A stretch of DNA of 64,000 bases from Neolewinella litorea (GTDB lineage: Bacteria > Bacteroidota > Bacteroidia > Chitinophagales > Saprospiraceae): NCBI RefSeq assembly GCF_004803465.1, contig NZ_SRSF01000002.1, positions 124,001-188,000 on the forward strand. The letters run 5' to 3'. Of this stretch, positions 17,563-25,215 are shown one piece after another (the first letter of the stretch is position 1; each line of letters begins with the position of its first letter). The translations under genes and the position numbers were made by a program. The notes below the pieces were generated by a model. That model had not been told where the DNA came from. It was given only the letters and a program-made list of their open reading frames with translations, and searched no databases.

Positions 17563-18336
17563 ATGGATAGTCCTAACGACTTACAACGGTATTTTACAAA
17601 TAACACTTCACGCGTCACCAACAAATGGGACCACTATTTTGAGATCTATGATCGCCACCTTCAACGATTTAGGGGTCAAGAAGTGGTACTTGTCGAAATA
17701 GGGGTTTTCCAGGGAGGTAGCCTGGGCATGTGGCAGGAATATCTAGGTCCGCGGGCCAAGATCTACGGCATTGACATCGACCCACGAACCAAAGCCCTGG
17801 AAGAAGACAACGTGCGGATTCTGATAGGGTCACAATCGGACCGTGCCTTCCTGCGGACCGTACGAGAAACCATTCCACGCATTGATATCCTGATCGACGA
17901 CGGGGGACACATGATGCGGCAGCAGATCACCACTTTTGAAGAACTTTTCGGGCACGTTTCCAACGATGGCGTATATCTGTGTGAAGACCTGCATACCAGC
18001 TACTGGATGCACTTTGGCGGGGGCCACCAACGGCGAGGTACCTTTATTGAATTCAGCAAGAATTTGATAGATGCACTGAATGCCTATCACAGCCAACAAA
18101 ATAGTTTGCGTGCAAATGAACTGACGGAGACGATGCACGGGCTTCACTTCTACGACAGTATCCTGGTGATAGAAAAACGGCGAAGGAGCCGTCCTCGCCC
18201 CGTGCAATCCGGCACCATTAGGATTTTTCCTGAGGAACCTGATTGCCATGTTCGGCATGGCATACAATACCAAATGCTCAAGACAATTAACCGTGTGTTG
18301 CGCTTTCTTAGGCTGCAGAGCTTTATTTGGCGATAG
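17563..18336 (+). CDS. class I SAM-dependent methyltransferase-like (CmcI/rhamnosyl O-methyltransferase type)
   Basis: The 257-residue protein has a Rossmann methyltransferase core: VVLVEIGVFQGGSLGMWQEY near residues 35-55 (SAM loop), AKIYGIDIDPRT near 65-77 (acidic residue binding ribose), and RIDILIDDGGHMMRQQ near 110-125, the DDGGH motif of the CmcI-like group. Such enzymes methylate sugars or secondary metabolites. The gene is markedly AT-rich (stretches of about 37% GC against roughly 60% around it), suggesting acquisition. ATG 17563 follows a TACCTTGC box by 5 nt and is preferred to the in-frame ATG at 17527. Confidence 0.72.
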   Translation: MDSPNDLQRYFTNNTSRVTNKWDHYFEIYDRHLQRFRGQEVVLVEIGVFQGGSLGMWQEYLGPRAKIYGIDIDPRTKALEEDNVRILIGSQSDRAFLRTVRETIPRIDILIDDGGHMMRQQITTFEELFGHVSNDGVYLCEDLHTSYWMHFGGGHQRRGTFIEFSKNLIDALNAYHSQQNSLRANELTETMHGLHFYDSILVIEKRRRSRPRPVQSGTIRIFPEEPDCHVRHGIQYQMLKTINRVLRFLRLQSFIWR

Positions 18337-18344
18337 TTTGGCAC

Positions 18345-19637
18345 CTACCGCATGCCCTCGTAGAACTGTACGACTTCCGGATCCACTAGCACGTCGCGCA
18401 AACTGAGGGGCTGCCGCAGTACGATGCCGTCGAGGGTGCGGCAACGGCTCAGGGCCACGTAGGTCTGCCCGTGCTCAAAGGCACCGGAGCGCCCCAGGTC
18501 GACGATGATGCGGTCGAAGGTCTTGCCCTGCGCCTTGTGGATGGTGACTGCCCAGGCCAGGCGCACGGGCAACTGCCGGTAGGTGCCCAGGGTTTCGGTG
18601 GCGATCTTGCGCAGGTCGGGTCCGTCGGCAGTGTAGCGTATGATGTCCCACTCGTCGTACTCCACCTCCACCTCGGCGGGGCGGCCGTTATCTACTATCT
18701 CCAGGACCACCGACTTGGGCTTGCACTCCTTGACCGTGCCAATGGTGCCGTTGACGAAGCGGCGCTCGGTGTCGTTGCGCAGGGTCATCACCTGGGCCCC
18801 CGCTTTCAGGCGCAGTACCTGGGGGACCGGAAAGAGCCGATCGGGAAAGTTGCCCTTCACTTCGGCGGTATAGATATGCTCGGGTGAATCCAATGCCGCC
18901 AGGGCGTCGGCGTTGATGCGCGTGACGGTGGCGTTGCGAGCCGCCAGGGTAAGGTAATTGCTACCCTCCTCGGGGCAGAAATCGGGGAGGTAGCGGGCGT
19001 TCAGGTCTTCGAGCTCGTCGCGATCGACGGTAGCGTTGCGGATGCTTTCCAACAGACGGAGAAAGTGACGGCTGTCCTGCCGGTACACCTGCCGCAACTC
19101 GATCATTTCCAGGTCGATGTATTCGAGGCAGTCGGCACTGAAGAAGTACGGACTCGCGTAGCGCAGGCTGAAAAATTCCCGCTCGGTGTCGCTGCTGACC
19201 ACGGGCGGCAACTGGAAGAGATCGCCGAACAGGATGAGTTGCACCCCACCGAAGGGCTCTCCGCTGCCGCGGTTGAGGCGCAGTCCGTAGTCGATGGCCT
19301 CCATCACGTCGGCCCGCACCATGCTGATCTCGTCGATGACCAGCGTTTCGAGGTTCATGAAAAGCCGGTGGTTGCGGCGGTTGAGCTTGATGTCCTTCGA
19401 CTGCAGGAGGCGTGGCGGGAAGTTGAAAAAGGAGTGGATGGTCTGTCCGCCCACGTTCAGTGCCGCTACGCCCGTGGGGGCCAGGACGACCACGTTCTTG
19501 CGGGTGCTGCGCTTGAAGATTTGCAGCAGGGTGGATTTCCCGGTGCCGGCCCGGCCGGTAATGAACAGGTGGGCTCCGGACTCCATCCGCTCCAGGGCAT
19601 AGTTGAAATCTTCGGACAGTTGCAGGGCTTCGGGCAT
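18345..19637 (-). CDS. PIF1-like SF1B DNA helicase
   Basis: The 430-residue protein carries the SF1B helicase motifs in order: Walker A LFITGRAGTGKSTLLQIF near residues 24-41, motif Ia LAPTGVAALNVGGQTIHSFF, Walker B LVIDEISMVRADVM near 100, motif III LILFGDLFQLPPV, and the C-terminal AWAVTIHKAQGKTFDRIIVD and TYVALSRCRTLDGI (motifs V/VI). This is the PIF1/RecD-like arrangement, a 5'-3' helicase acting on replication forks, G-quadruplexes or recombination intermediates. The frame is open to 19823, but ATG 19637 is preceded by TACCTTCG with a 4-nt spacer and is where family homology begins. Confidence 0.88.
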   Translation of the reverse strand: MPEALQLSEDFNYALERMESGAHLFITGRAGTGKSTLLQIFKRSTRKNVVVLAPTGVAALNVGGQTIHSFFNFPPRLLQSKDIKLNRRNHRLFMNLETLVIDEISMVRADVMEAIDYGLRLNRGSGEPFGGVQLILFGDLFQLPPVVSSDTEREFFSLRYASPYFFSADCLEYIDLEMIELRQVYRQDSRHFLRLLESIRNATVDRDELEDLNARYLPDFCPEEGSNYLTLAARNATVTRINADALAALDSPEHIYTAEVKGNFPDRLFPVPQVLRLKAGAQVMTLRNDTERRFVNGTIGTVKECKPKSVVLEIVDNGRPAEVEVEYDEWDIIRYTADGPDLRKIATETLGTYRQLPVRLAWAVTIHKAQGKTFDRIIVDLGRSGAFEHGQTYVALSRCRTLDGIVLRQPLSLRDVLVDPEVVQFYEGMR

Positions 19638-19641
19638 GGCG

Positions 19642-19649
19642 CGAAGGTA
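19642..19649 (-). promoter_or_regulatory. -7 box of the helicase gene
   Basis: TACCTTCG on the minus strand ends 4 nt before the ATG at 19637, the same layout as trpS, and decides the start in a frame open 186 nt further upstream. Confidence 0.55.
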
Positions 19650-19828
19650 ACGGAGGGGAAGTTGTCGGGGGATCGGTACATCGGGGAACCGGGCATTCCG
19701 ACACCCTTTAAATAGACGGGGAATCAGCCCCCAAAACCCCGCAAAATAAAGTTGACGCCCCGGCAGCGGCGCATTAGTGCGGAGAATAATTTTAATCAAT
19801 TTCCTCACCCAAATAGCCACCACGAGCC

Positions 19829-20407
19829 ATGAGAAAGCTATCGTGTCTTTTGTGCTGCCTGATGCTTTTCCCAGGCCTGCGCGCGCAGGTAGATGCCAAG
19901 CTCAACGTCGGCTCCGCCCTGGGGGGTGCCGTAAACGTTGCCGCGGAATTCCCCCTGGCCGCGCAGTCGGCGGTCTCTATCGGGGCCGCATACGCCAGCG
20001 CGGAGTACTTTGAATCCGACAACGACGACTACCGCTACCGCAACTACCGCCTCATACCGGAATACCGCTACTACTTTGCGCCCCGGGCGGGTTTTGACCG
20101 CTTCTTCGTGGGGGGCTACGGCAAGATCGGACACGTGACGGGCACCGACATCTGGTCGGACCAAAAGATCTCGGCCATGCGGGCGGCCATTGGCATTTTG
20201 TCCGGACACAAATGGATCGCCCCTTCCGGCTTTCTATTCGAACTCAATGCCGGATTGGGCCGGGCCGTCACCTTCGGCGGCAACCCTGATGATGCCGTGT
20301 ACACGGACGTGATCGGCGATCTTTCGTCGCTTGATCTGCGCCTCGGTATTCTGCTGGGTTGGCGATTTGCGGATCGGGGCCACGTTCGCCCGGAGCCTTC
20401 GCGCTAG
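19829..20407 (+). CDS. DUF3575-like outer-membrane beta-barrel protein
   Basis: A 192-residue protein with a signal peptide (MRKLSCLLCCLMLFPGLRAQ) and an eight-strand-like pattern. YRNYRLIPEYRYYFAPRAGF and FDRFFVGGYGKIGHV are typical of the DUF3575/opacity-type small barrels of Bacteroidota. It should lie in the outer membrane. No function can be given. The downstream four-helix protein begins 26 nt later with its own -7 box. Confidence 0.7.
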   Translation: MRKLSCLLCCLMLFPGLRAQVDAKLNVGSALGGAVNVAAEFPLAAQSAVSIGAAYASAEYFESDNDDYRYRNYRLIPEYRYYFAPRAGFDRFFVGGYGKIGHVTGTDIWSDQKISAMRAAIGILSGHKWIAPSGFLFELNAGLGRAVTFGGNPDDAVYTDVIGDLSSLDLRLGILLGWRFADRGHVRPEPSR

Positions 20408-20420
20408 TTGGCCCGCGTCG

Positions 20421-20428
20421 TACCTTTG
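20421..20428 (+). promoter_or_regulatory. -7 box of the four-helix membrane protein
   Basis: TACCTTTG, a full consensus box, ends 4 nt before the ATG at 20433 and sets the start in a frame open from 20331. Confidence 0.6.
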
Positions 20429-20432
20429 TGGC

Positions 20433-20819
20433 ATGCTAACCTCCCGTTTCCTCACCCTGCTGACCGGCGTCACCCTATTGGCCGTAGCCGGGGTGGCGTT
20501 GAGTCACTTGCTGCTGCCCATCGGGTACGCACTGCCGTTTACGATCACGACCCTGGTGGTGTTCATCCTGCTCTGCCTGGCCATCTTCTTTTTGGGGCGG
20601 CGGAGCGCGGGTGCCGAGAACAGGCTCCTGTTCAGCAATGTGTTCCTGGCCTCCACCGTCATGAAAATGTTCATCTGCGGTGCGTTGGTGGTGGGCTACG
20701 TGGTGCTTGGTGAGCCGGAAAGTAAACTGTTCATCGTTCCTTTTTTCTGGCTTTATCTGGTTTATACTGGATTTGAGGTCTACTTCCTCATGAAGTTGTC
20801 GGCGATTGTGGCGCGGTAG
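20433..20819 (+). CDS. small four-helix membrane protein
   Basis: The 128-residue protein has four hydrophobic segments: FLTLLTGVTLLAVAGVALS, YALPFTITTLVVFILLCLAI, LASTVMKMFICGALVVGYVV and FIVPFFWLYLVYTGFEVYFL. The topology resembles AtpI-like proteins of the ATP synthase locus, but no atp genes are present here, so that label is only a possibility. Start chosen from the TACCTTTG box. Function unknown. Confidence 0.65.
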   Translation: MLTSRFLTLLTGVTLLAVAGVALSHLLLPIGYALPFTITTLVVFILLCLAIFFLGRRSAGAENRLLFSNVFLASTVMKMFICGALVVGYVVLGEPESKLFIVPFFWLYLVYTGFEVYFLMKLSAIVAR

Positions 20820-20841
20820 GGCTTCCTGGCATTTTTGGCAG

Positions 20842-20878
20842 ACGTCGGACGTCTGTCAATTTGACAGACGTCCGACGT
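20842..20878. repeat. palindromic hairpin repeat, copy A
   Basis: Perfect 18-bp inverted repeat (20842-20859 and 20861-20878) around a single T. The outer part is the family core ACGTCGGACGT; the inner stem is CTGTCAA/TTGACAG. It lies 23 nt after the four-helix protein stop. Confidence 0.85.
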
Positions 20879-21083
20879 GGAGGGAGCTGGCCTTTCGGAT
20901 ACGATTGCTGCCTATCTCCCATCAATTACTTTTCGGCTTGATTAGTACGTCTATTTAGCCGGCCCTCAGGCAATGTAGCTCATTGACTGTTCGACAAAGG
21001 GGAACCAAAACAAGACCTGAGGGACAGTAATACTCCGGGAAATACAATATTACACAAACTGACGCGAGGTCTACGCCATTTTG

Positions 21084-21104
21084 ACAGACGTCGGACGTGT
21101 CATG
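21084..21104. repeat. palindromic repeat, solitary copy B
   Basis: The core AGACGTCGGACGT is bordered by TGACA and TGTCA, giving an imperfect short palindrome without the second arm found in other copies. The upstream TCTACGCC is shared with copy E. Confidence 0.7.
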
Positions 21105-21228
21105 CTGCAGATCATAGTTTTTGGCCATTATTTTGGGTTAAAGGTGCGCATTCTCCCTACCAGTGTCATTTACATCACCATATTCGCCGACTATCATCCG
21201 GAGCTGGGGGGGAATTCCCGCCATCCTG

Positions 21229-21273
21229 TCAGACGTCGGACGTGTGCCAAAATGGCACACGTCCGACGTCTGA
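21229..21273. repeat. palindromic hairpin repeat, copy C
   Basis: Perfect 21-bp arms (21229-21249 and 21253-21273) with loop AAA. The inner stem is GTGCCA/TGGCAC. The right arm ends 4 nt before the TTG (-33 candidate) of the M15 peptidase promoter. Confidence 0.88.
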
Positions 21274-21277
21274 AATA

Positions 21278-21309
21278 TTGTCCGGTCGGGGTGAGTACGA
21301 GTATTTTCG
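21278..21309 (+). promoter_or_regulatory. promoter of the M15 peptidase gene
   Basis: TTG at 21278-21280, a 21-nt spacer and TATTTTCG at 21302-21309 form a -33/-7 pair. The box ends 4 nt before the ATG at 21314, predicting a leaderless mRNA. Hairpin C abuts the -33 element. Confidence 0.6.
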
Positions 21310-21313
21310 CGGG

Positions 21314-22138
21314 ATGAAGTATCTCTTGCTGACCCTCGCTACCATTTCCCTGCTGAGTTGCAGTCCGGCCCAACCGGCCAGCGCCGCGGAACCGGCCCCG
21401 CCGGCAACCGACGTGCCGGACCCGGCACCCGCGACCGCGCCCATGGAAAGTGACAGCATCGGGGGCATACCCATCTATACCTACCTGACCGGGCAATTCG
21501 ATCCAGCAAAGCACCCGGATTTCGTCAAGGTCGCCGACCGCTATACCGACGGTGACCCCTACCTGCTGCACCGCGATACCTACGACGCCTTCGAACGCAT
21601 GCACGCTGCGGCCCGTCAACACGGAGTCAACCTGAAGATCGTCTCGGCTACCCGGAATTTTGCACGCCAGAAACAAATCTGGGAGGCCAAATGGAACGGC
21701 CAGCGCTTACTGGAGGGAAAAGAGAAGGCGGACGAAGTGTACCCGGACCCGGCCGATCGGGCCAAGGCCATCCTGCGCTACTCCAGCATGCCGGGCACGA
21801 GTCGCCACCACTGGGGAACGGATATCGACCTGAACGCCCTGAACAACGAATACTTCCAGACCGGTGAGGGCAAAAAGGTTTACGACTGGCTCAGGGCCCA
21901 CGGCGCGGAATTCGGCTTTTGTCAGCCCTACACGGCCAAGGGTGCCGAGCGACCCAACGGTTATGAGGAGGAGCGTTGGCACTGGAGTTATCTGCCCCTG
22001 GCGACCCGACTGACGGACTACGCGGCCACCAAATTGCGGGACGAAGACATCGGCGGATTCGCGGGTGCCGAGGCCGCTCCACGGATCGGCGTGGTGAAAA
22101 ACTACGTGCTGGGCGTGAATCCCGAATGCAAGGAGTAG
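21314..22138 (+). CDS. M15-family D-alanyl-D-alanine carboxypeptidase (VanY-like) lipoprotein
   Basis: The 274-residue protein has a lipoprotein signal (LLTLATISLLSC), a Pro/Ala-rich linker, and an M15B peptidase domain. Zinc ligands are visible in SRHHWGTDIDL near residues 161-171 (His and Asp) and in ERWHWSYLP near 220 (His). KIVSATRNFARQKQIW is the usual substrate-side motif. It trims D-Ala from peptidoglycan stem peptides in the periplasm. The start at ATG 21314 is fixed by the lipoprotein signal and by the promoter box 4 nt upstream. Confidence 0.9.
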   Translation: MKYLLLTLATISLLSCSPAQPASAAEPAPPATDVPDPAPATAPMESDSIGGIPIYTYLTGQFDPAKHPDFVKVADRYTDGDPYLLHRDTYDAFERMHAAARQHGVNLKIVSATRNFARQKQIWEAKWNGQRLLEGKEKADEVYPDPADRAKAILRYSSMPGTSRHHWGTDIDLNALNNEYFQTGEGKKVYDWLRAHGAEFGFCQPYTAKGAERPNGYEEERWHWSYLPLATRLTDYAATKLRDEDIGGFAGAEAAPRIGVVKNYVLGVNPECKE

Positions 22139-22206
22139 CCCGGACCTACTGACTACCAACAAGTTGCTTCCGTACCCGCCTCCTTTCCTCGGCTCGCTTG
22201 AAATCG

Positions 22207-22241
22207 GGGTAAACTTATGCCGGGGTACCCCGCGTTTACCC
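22207..22241. promoter_or_regulatory. nested palindrome upstream of the 22261 gene
   Basis: Outer arms GGGTAAAC (22207-22214) and GTTTACCC (22234-22241) enclose the perfect palindrome GGGGTACCCC (22222-22231). It ends 19 nt before the start codon at 22261. It could be an operator or a 5'-leader hairpin. Confidence 0.45.
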
Positions 22242-22260
22242 TAACACATAAGAACTGCCT

Positions 22261-22611
22261 ATGGAACTTTACGACATCAATCGCTACGCCCTCATCGTTA
22301 CGCCTAGTGAGGCCCTTCTGCGCTGGGCCATCCGTGAAGACCCCACCATCGAAGAGGAAATTGATTTTGAAGATACCTCCGACCTTACCACCGTTTATCT
22401 CCTGCCGGATTTCGACGAAATGGAGGAAGCCGAAGAATGGCTGGAGAACAACTTCATGCCCATCCTGGAAAACCTGCTCAGCGAGTGGGTAGAGGACGAT
22501 TCCAACTGGCCCGACAACCTGGCGCTCAACCACTTCGAAAAGTTCAGCGACTATACGATCACCAATATGGTCATCGACACCCAGGACGCCAGCTACGATG
22601 AGGAAGATTGA
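22261..22611 (+). CDS. acidic cytoplasmic protein of unknown function
   Basis: A 116-residue, strongly acidic protein without signal or membrane segment. It has MELYDINRYALIVTPSEALL at the N-terminus, an acidic centre DFDEMEEAEEWLENNF, and an aromatic C-terminal half. I do not recognise a family, but the even codon use, full-length frame and position between transcribed genes support a real gene. A nested palindrome precedes it. Confidence 0.7.
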   Translation: MELYDINRYALIVTPSEALLRWAIREDPTIEEEIDFEDTSDLTTVYLLPDFDEMEEAEEWLENNFMPILENLLSEWVEDDSNWPDNLALNHFEKFSDYTITNMVIDTQDASYDEED

Positions 22612-22653
22612 TGTCCTGCCCCCCTCCGGCAGACGCCGCTGATCCGGGGTAAC

Positions 22654-22688
22654 CGGAGGCGAGGCGTGTGTACCTCACTTCGCCTCCG
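22654..22688. terminator. hairpin between 22611 and the S9 peptidase gene
   Basis: CGGAGGCGA (22654-22662) pairs with TCGCCTCCG (22680-22688). There is no T-tract, so terminator function is uncertain. Confidence 0.35.
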
Positions 22689-22769
22689 CGAAGCAACCCG
22701 TACACCGGCTCAATTCCTTGCCCCAGTCCGAATTTCGTGGCCCTGCACCACGCGCTCAGCCTTTTCTCC

Positions 22770-25163
22770 ATGAATTACCAACGCCCTCCCGAAGCCATCG
22801 CCGATCTGGTCAACCTAAAGCCGGATCCCCTTATGCTGTTCGGGCCCGACCGCGATTACATCATCATTGCGGACCGGCCGATGTACCCCAGCGTGGAGGA
22901 ATTGAAAGAGCCAAAGGTAAAACTGGCCGGGCGACAGATCAATCCGAATACCTTTTCGCCCCACGGCAGTCGGGGCTTCTACCACCCCCGCCTGCATCGC
23001 ATATCCACGGGCGAGGAACGTTCCTTCCAGGGCCTGCCCAAGGGAGGGATGTTCCGCTACTTTTCCTGGTCGCCCGACGGCAACCGCATCGCGTTTTGCC
23101 TGGCTACCGAGGACGGCCTGCAACTCTGGACCTGCGACCGGCAATCACTGCACTGTCATCCGGTGGGGGAAAACAACATCAATAATAGTCTGGGCGGGGT
23201 ACCCTACGACTTCATCGGCAACGAACGCTTCCTCATCAAGCGGCGGATCCCGGGCGCGAAGAAGCCGTCGATGTCCGAAAACGTCACTGGCCCTATCGTC
23301 CAGGATTCCTCCGGCAAGGAAGGATCGAACCGCACCTACACCAATCTGCTGCAGAGTGACTACGACGTGGCCCTGTTCCGCTACTACGCCAGCAGCCAAC
23401 TGTACCTGCACCGCCTCGACACCGGCCACGAGACCCCCTGGGCCGAGCCGGGGATCATCGCCGGCCTGGGCGATTCGCCCAACGGCAAGTACTTCCTGAT
23501 CACCTACGTGGTGGAGCCTTTCAGTTTCAACGTTCCCTACGACAAGTTTGCCGACCGGGTGCTGTTGCTCGACCGGGAAGGCAACGTCATACGCGAGCTT
23601 ACCCGCCGCCCGGTAGTGGAGCACCTCCCCCCGGCCTTCGGTGCCGTGATCACCCAGCCGCGCCGCTTCAACTGGCGCAGCGACCACCCCGCCCAATTGT
23701 ACTGGACGGAGGCCATCGACGGCGGTGATCCCCGGCGCGCGGCCCCGTTCCGCGAGCAGTTGTACTTTCTGGAGGCTCCGTTCACGGGGACGCCGCAAAA
23801 AAGCATCAAACTTCCCCTCCGTTTTGGGGCCCTGCGGTGGTGTCGCGGCGACCTCGCCATCGTGGTCGACTGGGAATGGGCATCCCGCCGGCAGGTGACG
23901 CGGCGTTGGTACCCGGACGACCCCTCGCGCACGCCGGACGTGCTCTTCGACCACAATTGGGAGGACAACTACAACGACCCGGGTAGCGTAGTGACCATCT
24001 CGCTGCCCAGTGACCACAGCGTGCTGTTGACCCGCGACAACGGTGATACCCTGGTAATGGTCGGCAACGGCCACCGCCCCGAAGGGCCGCAGCCGTTCAT
24101 CGATGCTTTCAACCTCACCACTCACGAAAAGACCCGCCTCTGGGAGTCTACCCCGCCCAATTTCGAGCGCCCCCTGTTCTTCCTGGACCAGGATCCGGAG
24201 TTCTTCCTCCTGGCGCGGGAGCAGGCCAACGAACGACCCAACTTCTTCCTGCACCACCTGGTAAGTAACGAGGAGGTCCGCATCACCGATTTTCCTCACC
24301 CCTATCCCCAGTTGCGGCACACCAACTACGAGCTGCTCACCTACGAGCGAGCCGATGGCGTGCAATTGAGTGGGGAGCTCCACACGCCAGAGGGTTTCGT
24401 GGCGGGCCGGGATGCTCCGCTGCCCGTGCTGATGTGGGCCTACCCCCAGGAGTATAAGGACGCCGACAAGGCCGGGCAGGTGCTTACCAGTGCCCACCAG
24501 TTCCGGCGTATCAGTCCGCTCTCCCCCCTACCCTTTCTGGCCGCGGGCTACGCCGTGTTCGACGACTTCGCCATGCCCATCGTCGGGGAGGGCGAAGAAG
24601 AGCCCAACGAAACCTTCATCGAGCAGGTCAGGATGAATGCCGAGGCGGCGGTGCGCAGGTTAGTTGAATCGGGGGTGGCCGATCCCCGGCGCATCTACGT
24701 GGGCGGACACAGCTACGGGGCCTTTATGACCGCCCACTTACTCGCGCATACCGATCTCTTCGCCGGAGGAATCGCCCGCAGTGGCGCATTCAACCGTACC
24801 CTCACGCCCTTCGGATTCCAGGCGGAGGAGCGCACGTTCTGGCAGGTGCCCGAGACCTACGTCCGCCTTTCACCCTTTGTACACGCCGATAAGATCGACA
24901 GTCCGCTGCTGCTTATCCACGGCGAGGAGGACAGCAACAGCGGCACCTACCCCGTCCAATCCAAGCGTATGTTCACCGCCCTGGACAACCTGGGCAAAAC
25001 CGCCCGTCTCTGTCTGCTGCCCTACGAAGACCACGGCTACGCAGCCGAGGAAAGCATCCTGCATATGCTGTGGGAGATGCACCGCTGGATGGATATCCAC
25101 CAGCGGCCCGAGCTTTCTCCCGTGGCGGAGTCCGCCGACCGGCGTAACCACGGGCGCCGGTAA
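22770..25163 (+). CDS. S9 family peptidase (glutamyl endopeptidase-like)
   Basis: The 797-residue protein has an N-terminal beta-propeller (about 1-520) and a C-terminal alpha/beta-hydrolase peptidase domain. The opening YQRPPEAIADLVNLKPDP and the PSVEELKEPKVKLAGRQINP stretch fit the chloroplast-glutamyl-endopeptidase-like branch of prolyl oligopeptidases. The triad is visible as Ser in GGHSYGAFMTAH (about 648), Asp in LIHGEEDSNSGTY (about 721) and His in YEDHGYAAEES (about 755). I start at ATG 22770 because the upstream frame shows no homology. Unlike many relatives it lacks a signal peptide, so it is probably cytoplasmic. Confidence 0.88.
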   Translation: MNYQRPPEAIADLVNLKPDPLMLFGPDRDYIIIADRPMYPSVEELKEPKVKLAGRQINPNTFSPHGSRGFYHPRLHRISTGEERSFQGLPKGGMFRYFSWSPDGNRIAFCLATEDGLQLWTCDRQSLHCHPVGENNINNSLGGVPYDFIGNERFLIKRRIPGAKKPSMSENVTGPIVQDSSGKEGSNRTYTNLLQSDYDVALFRYYASSQLYLHRLDTGHETPWAEPGIIAGLGDSPNGKYFLITYVVEPFSFNVPYDKFADRVLLLDREGNVIRELTRRPVVEHLPPAFGAVITQPRRFNWRSDHPAQLYWTEAIDGGDPRRAAPFREQLYFLEAPFTGTPQKSIKLPLRFGALRWCRGDLAIVVDWEWASRRQVTRRWYPDDPSRTPDVLFDHNWEDNYNDPGSVVTISLPSDHSVLLTRDNGDTLVMVGNGHRPEGPQPFIDAFNLTTHEKTRLWESTPPNFERPLFFLDQDPEFFLLAREQANERPNFFLHHLVSNEEVRITDFPHPYPQLRHTNYELLTYERADGVQLSGELHTPEGFVAGRDAPLPVLMWAYPQEYKDADKAGQVLTSAHQFRRISPLSPLPFLAAGYAVFDDFAMPIVGEGEEEPNETFIEQVRMNAEAAVRRLVESGVADPRRIYVGGHSYGAFMTAHLLAHTDLFAGGIARSGAFNRTLTPFGFQAEERTFWQVPETYVRLSPFVHADKIDSPLLLIHGEEDSNSGTYPVQSKRMFTALDNLGKTARLCLLPYEDHGYAAEESILHMLWEMHRWMDIHQRPELSPVAESADRRNHGRR

Positions 25164-25215
25164 TTTTGACGCGACGAATGGGCGCGAATAAGTAAGTTTA
25201 CCGTAAACCGCCGCC

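Larger units (their letters stand above)
20820..21313. other. 494-nt intergenic region built around three palindromic repeats
   Basis: No protein-coding signal is convincing. The region is AT-richer than its surroundings and holds hairpins at 20842-20878 and 21229-21273 with a solitary half-copy near 21084-21104, an 8-bp inverted pair (CCCTCAGG 20963-20970, CCTGAGGG 21016-21023), and the promoter of the M15 peptidase gene at its right end. Confidence 0.6.

Noticed and set aside
20820-21313. Integron attC-like or IS ends
   Set aside because: The hairpins lack the R/L box pattern of attC sites and no integrase or transposase is nearby.
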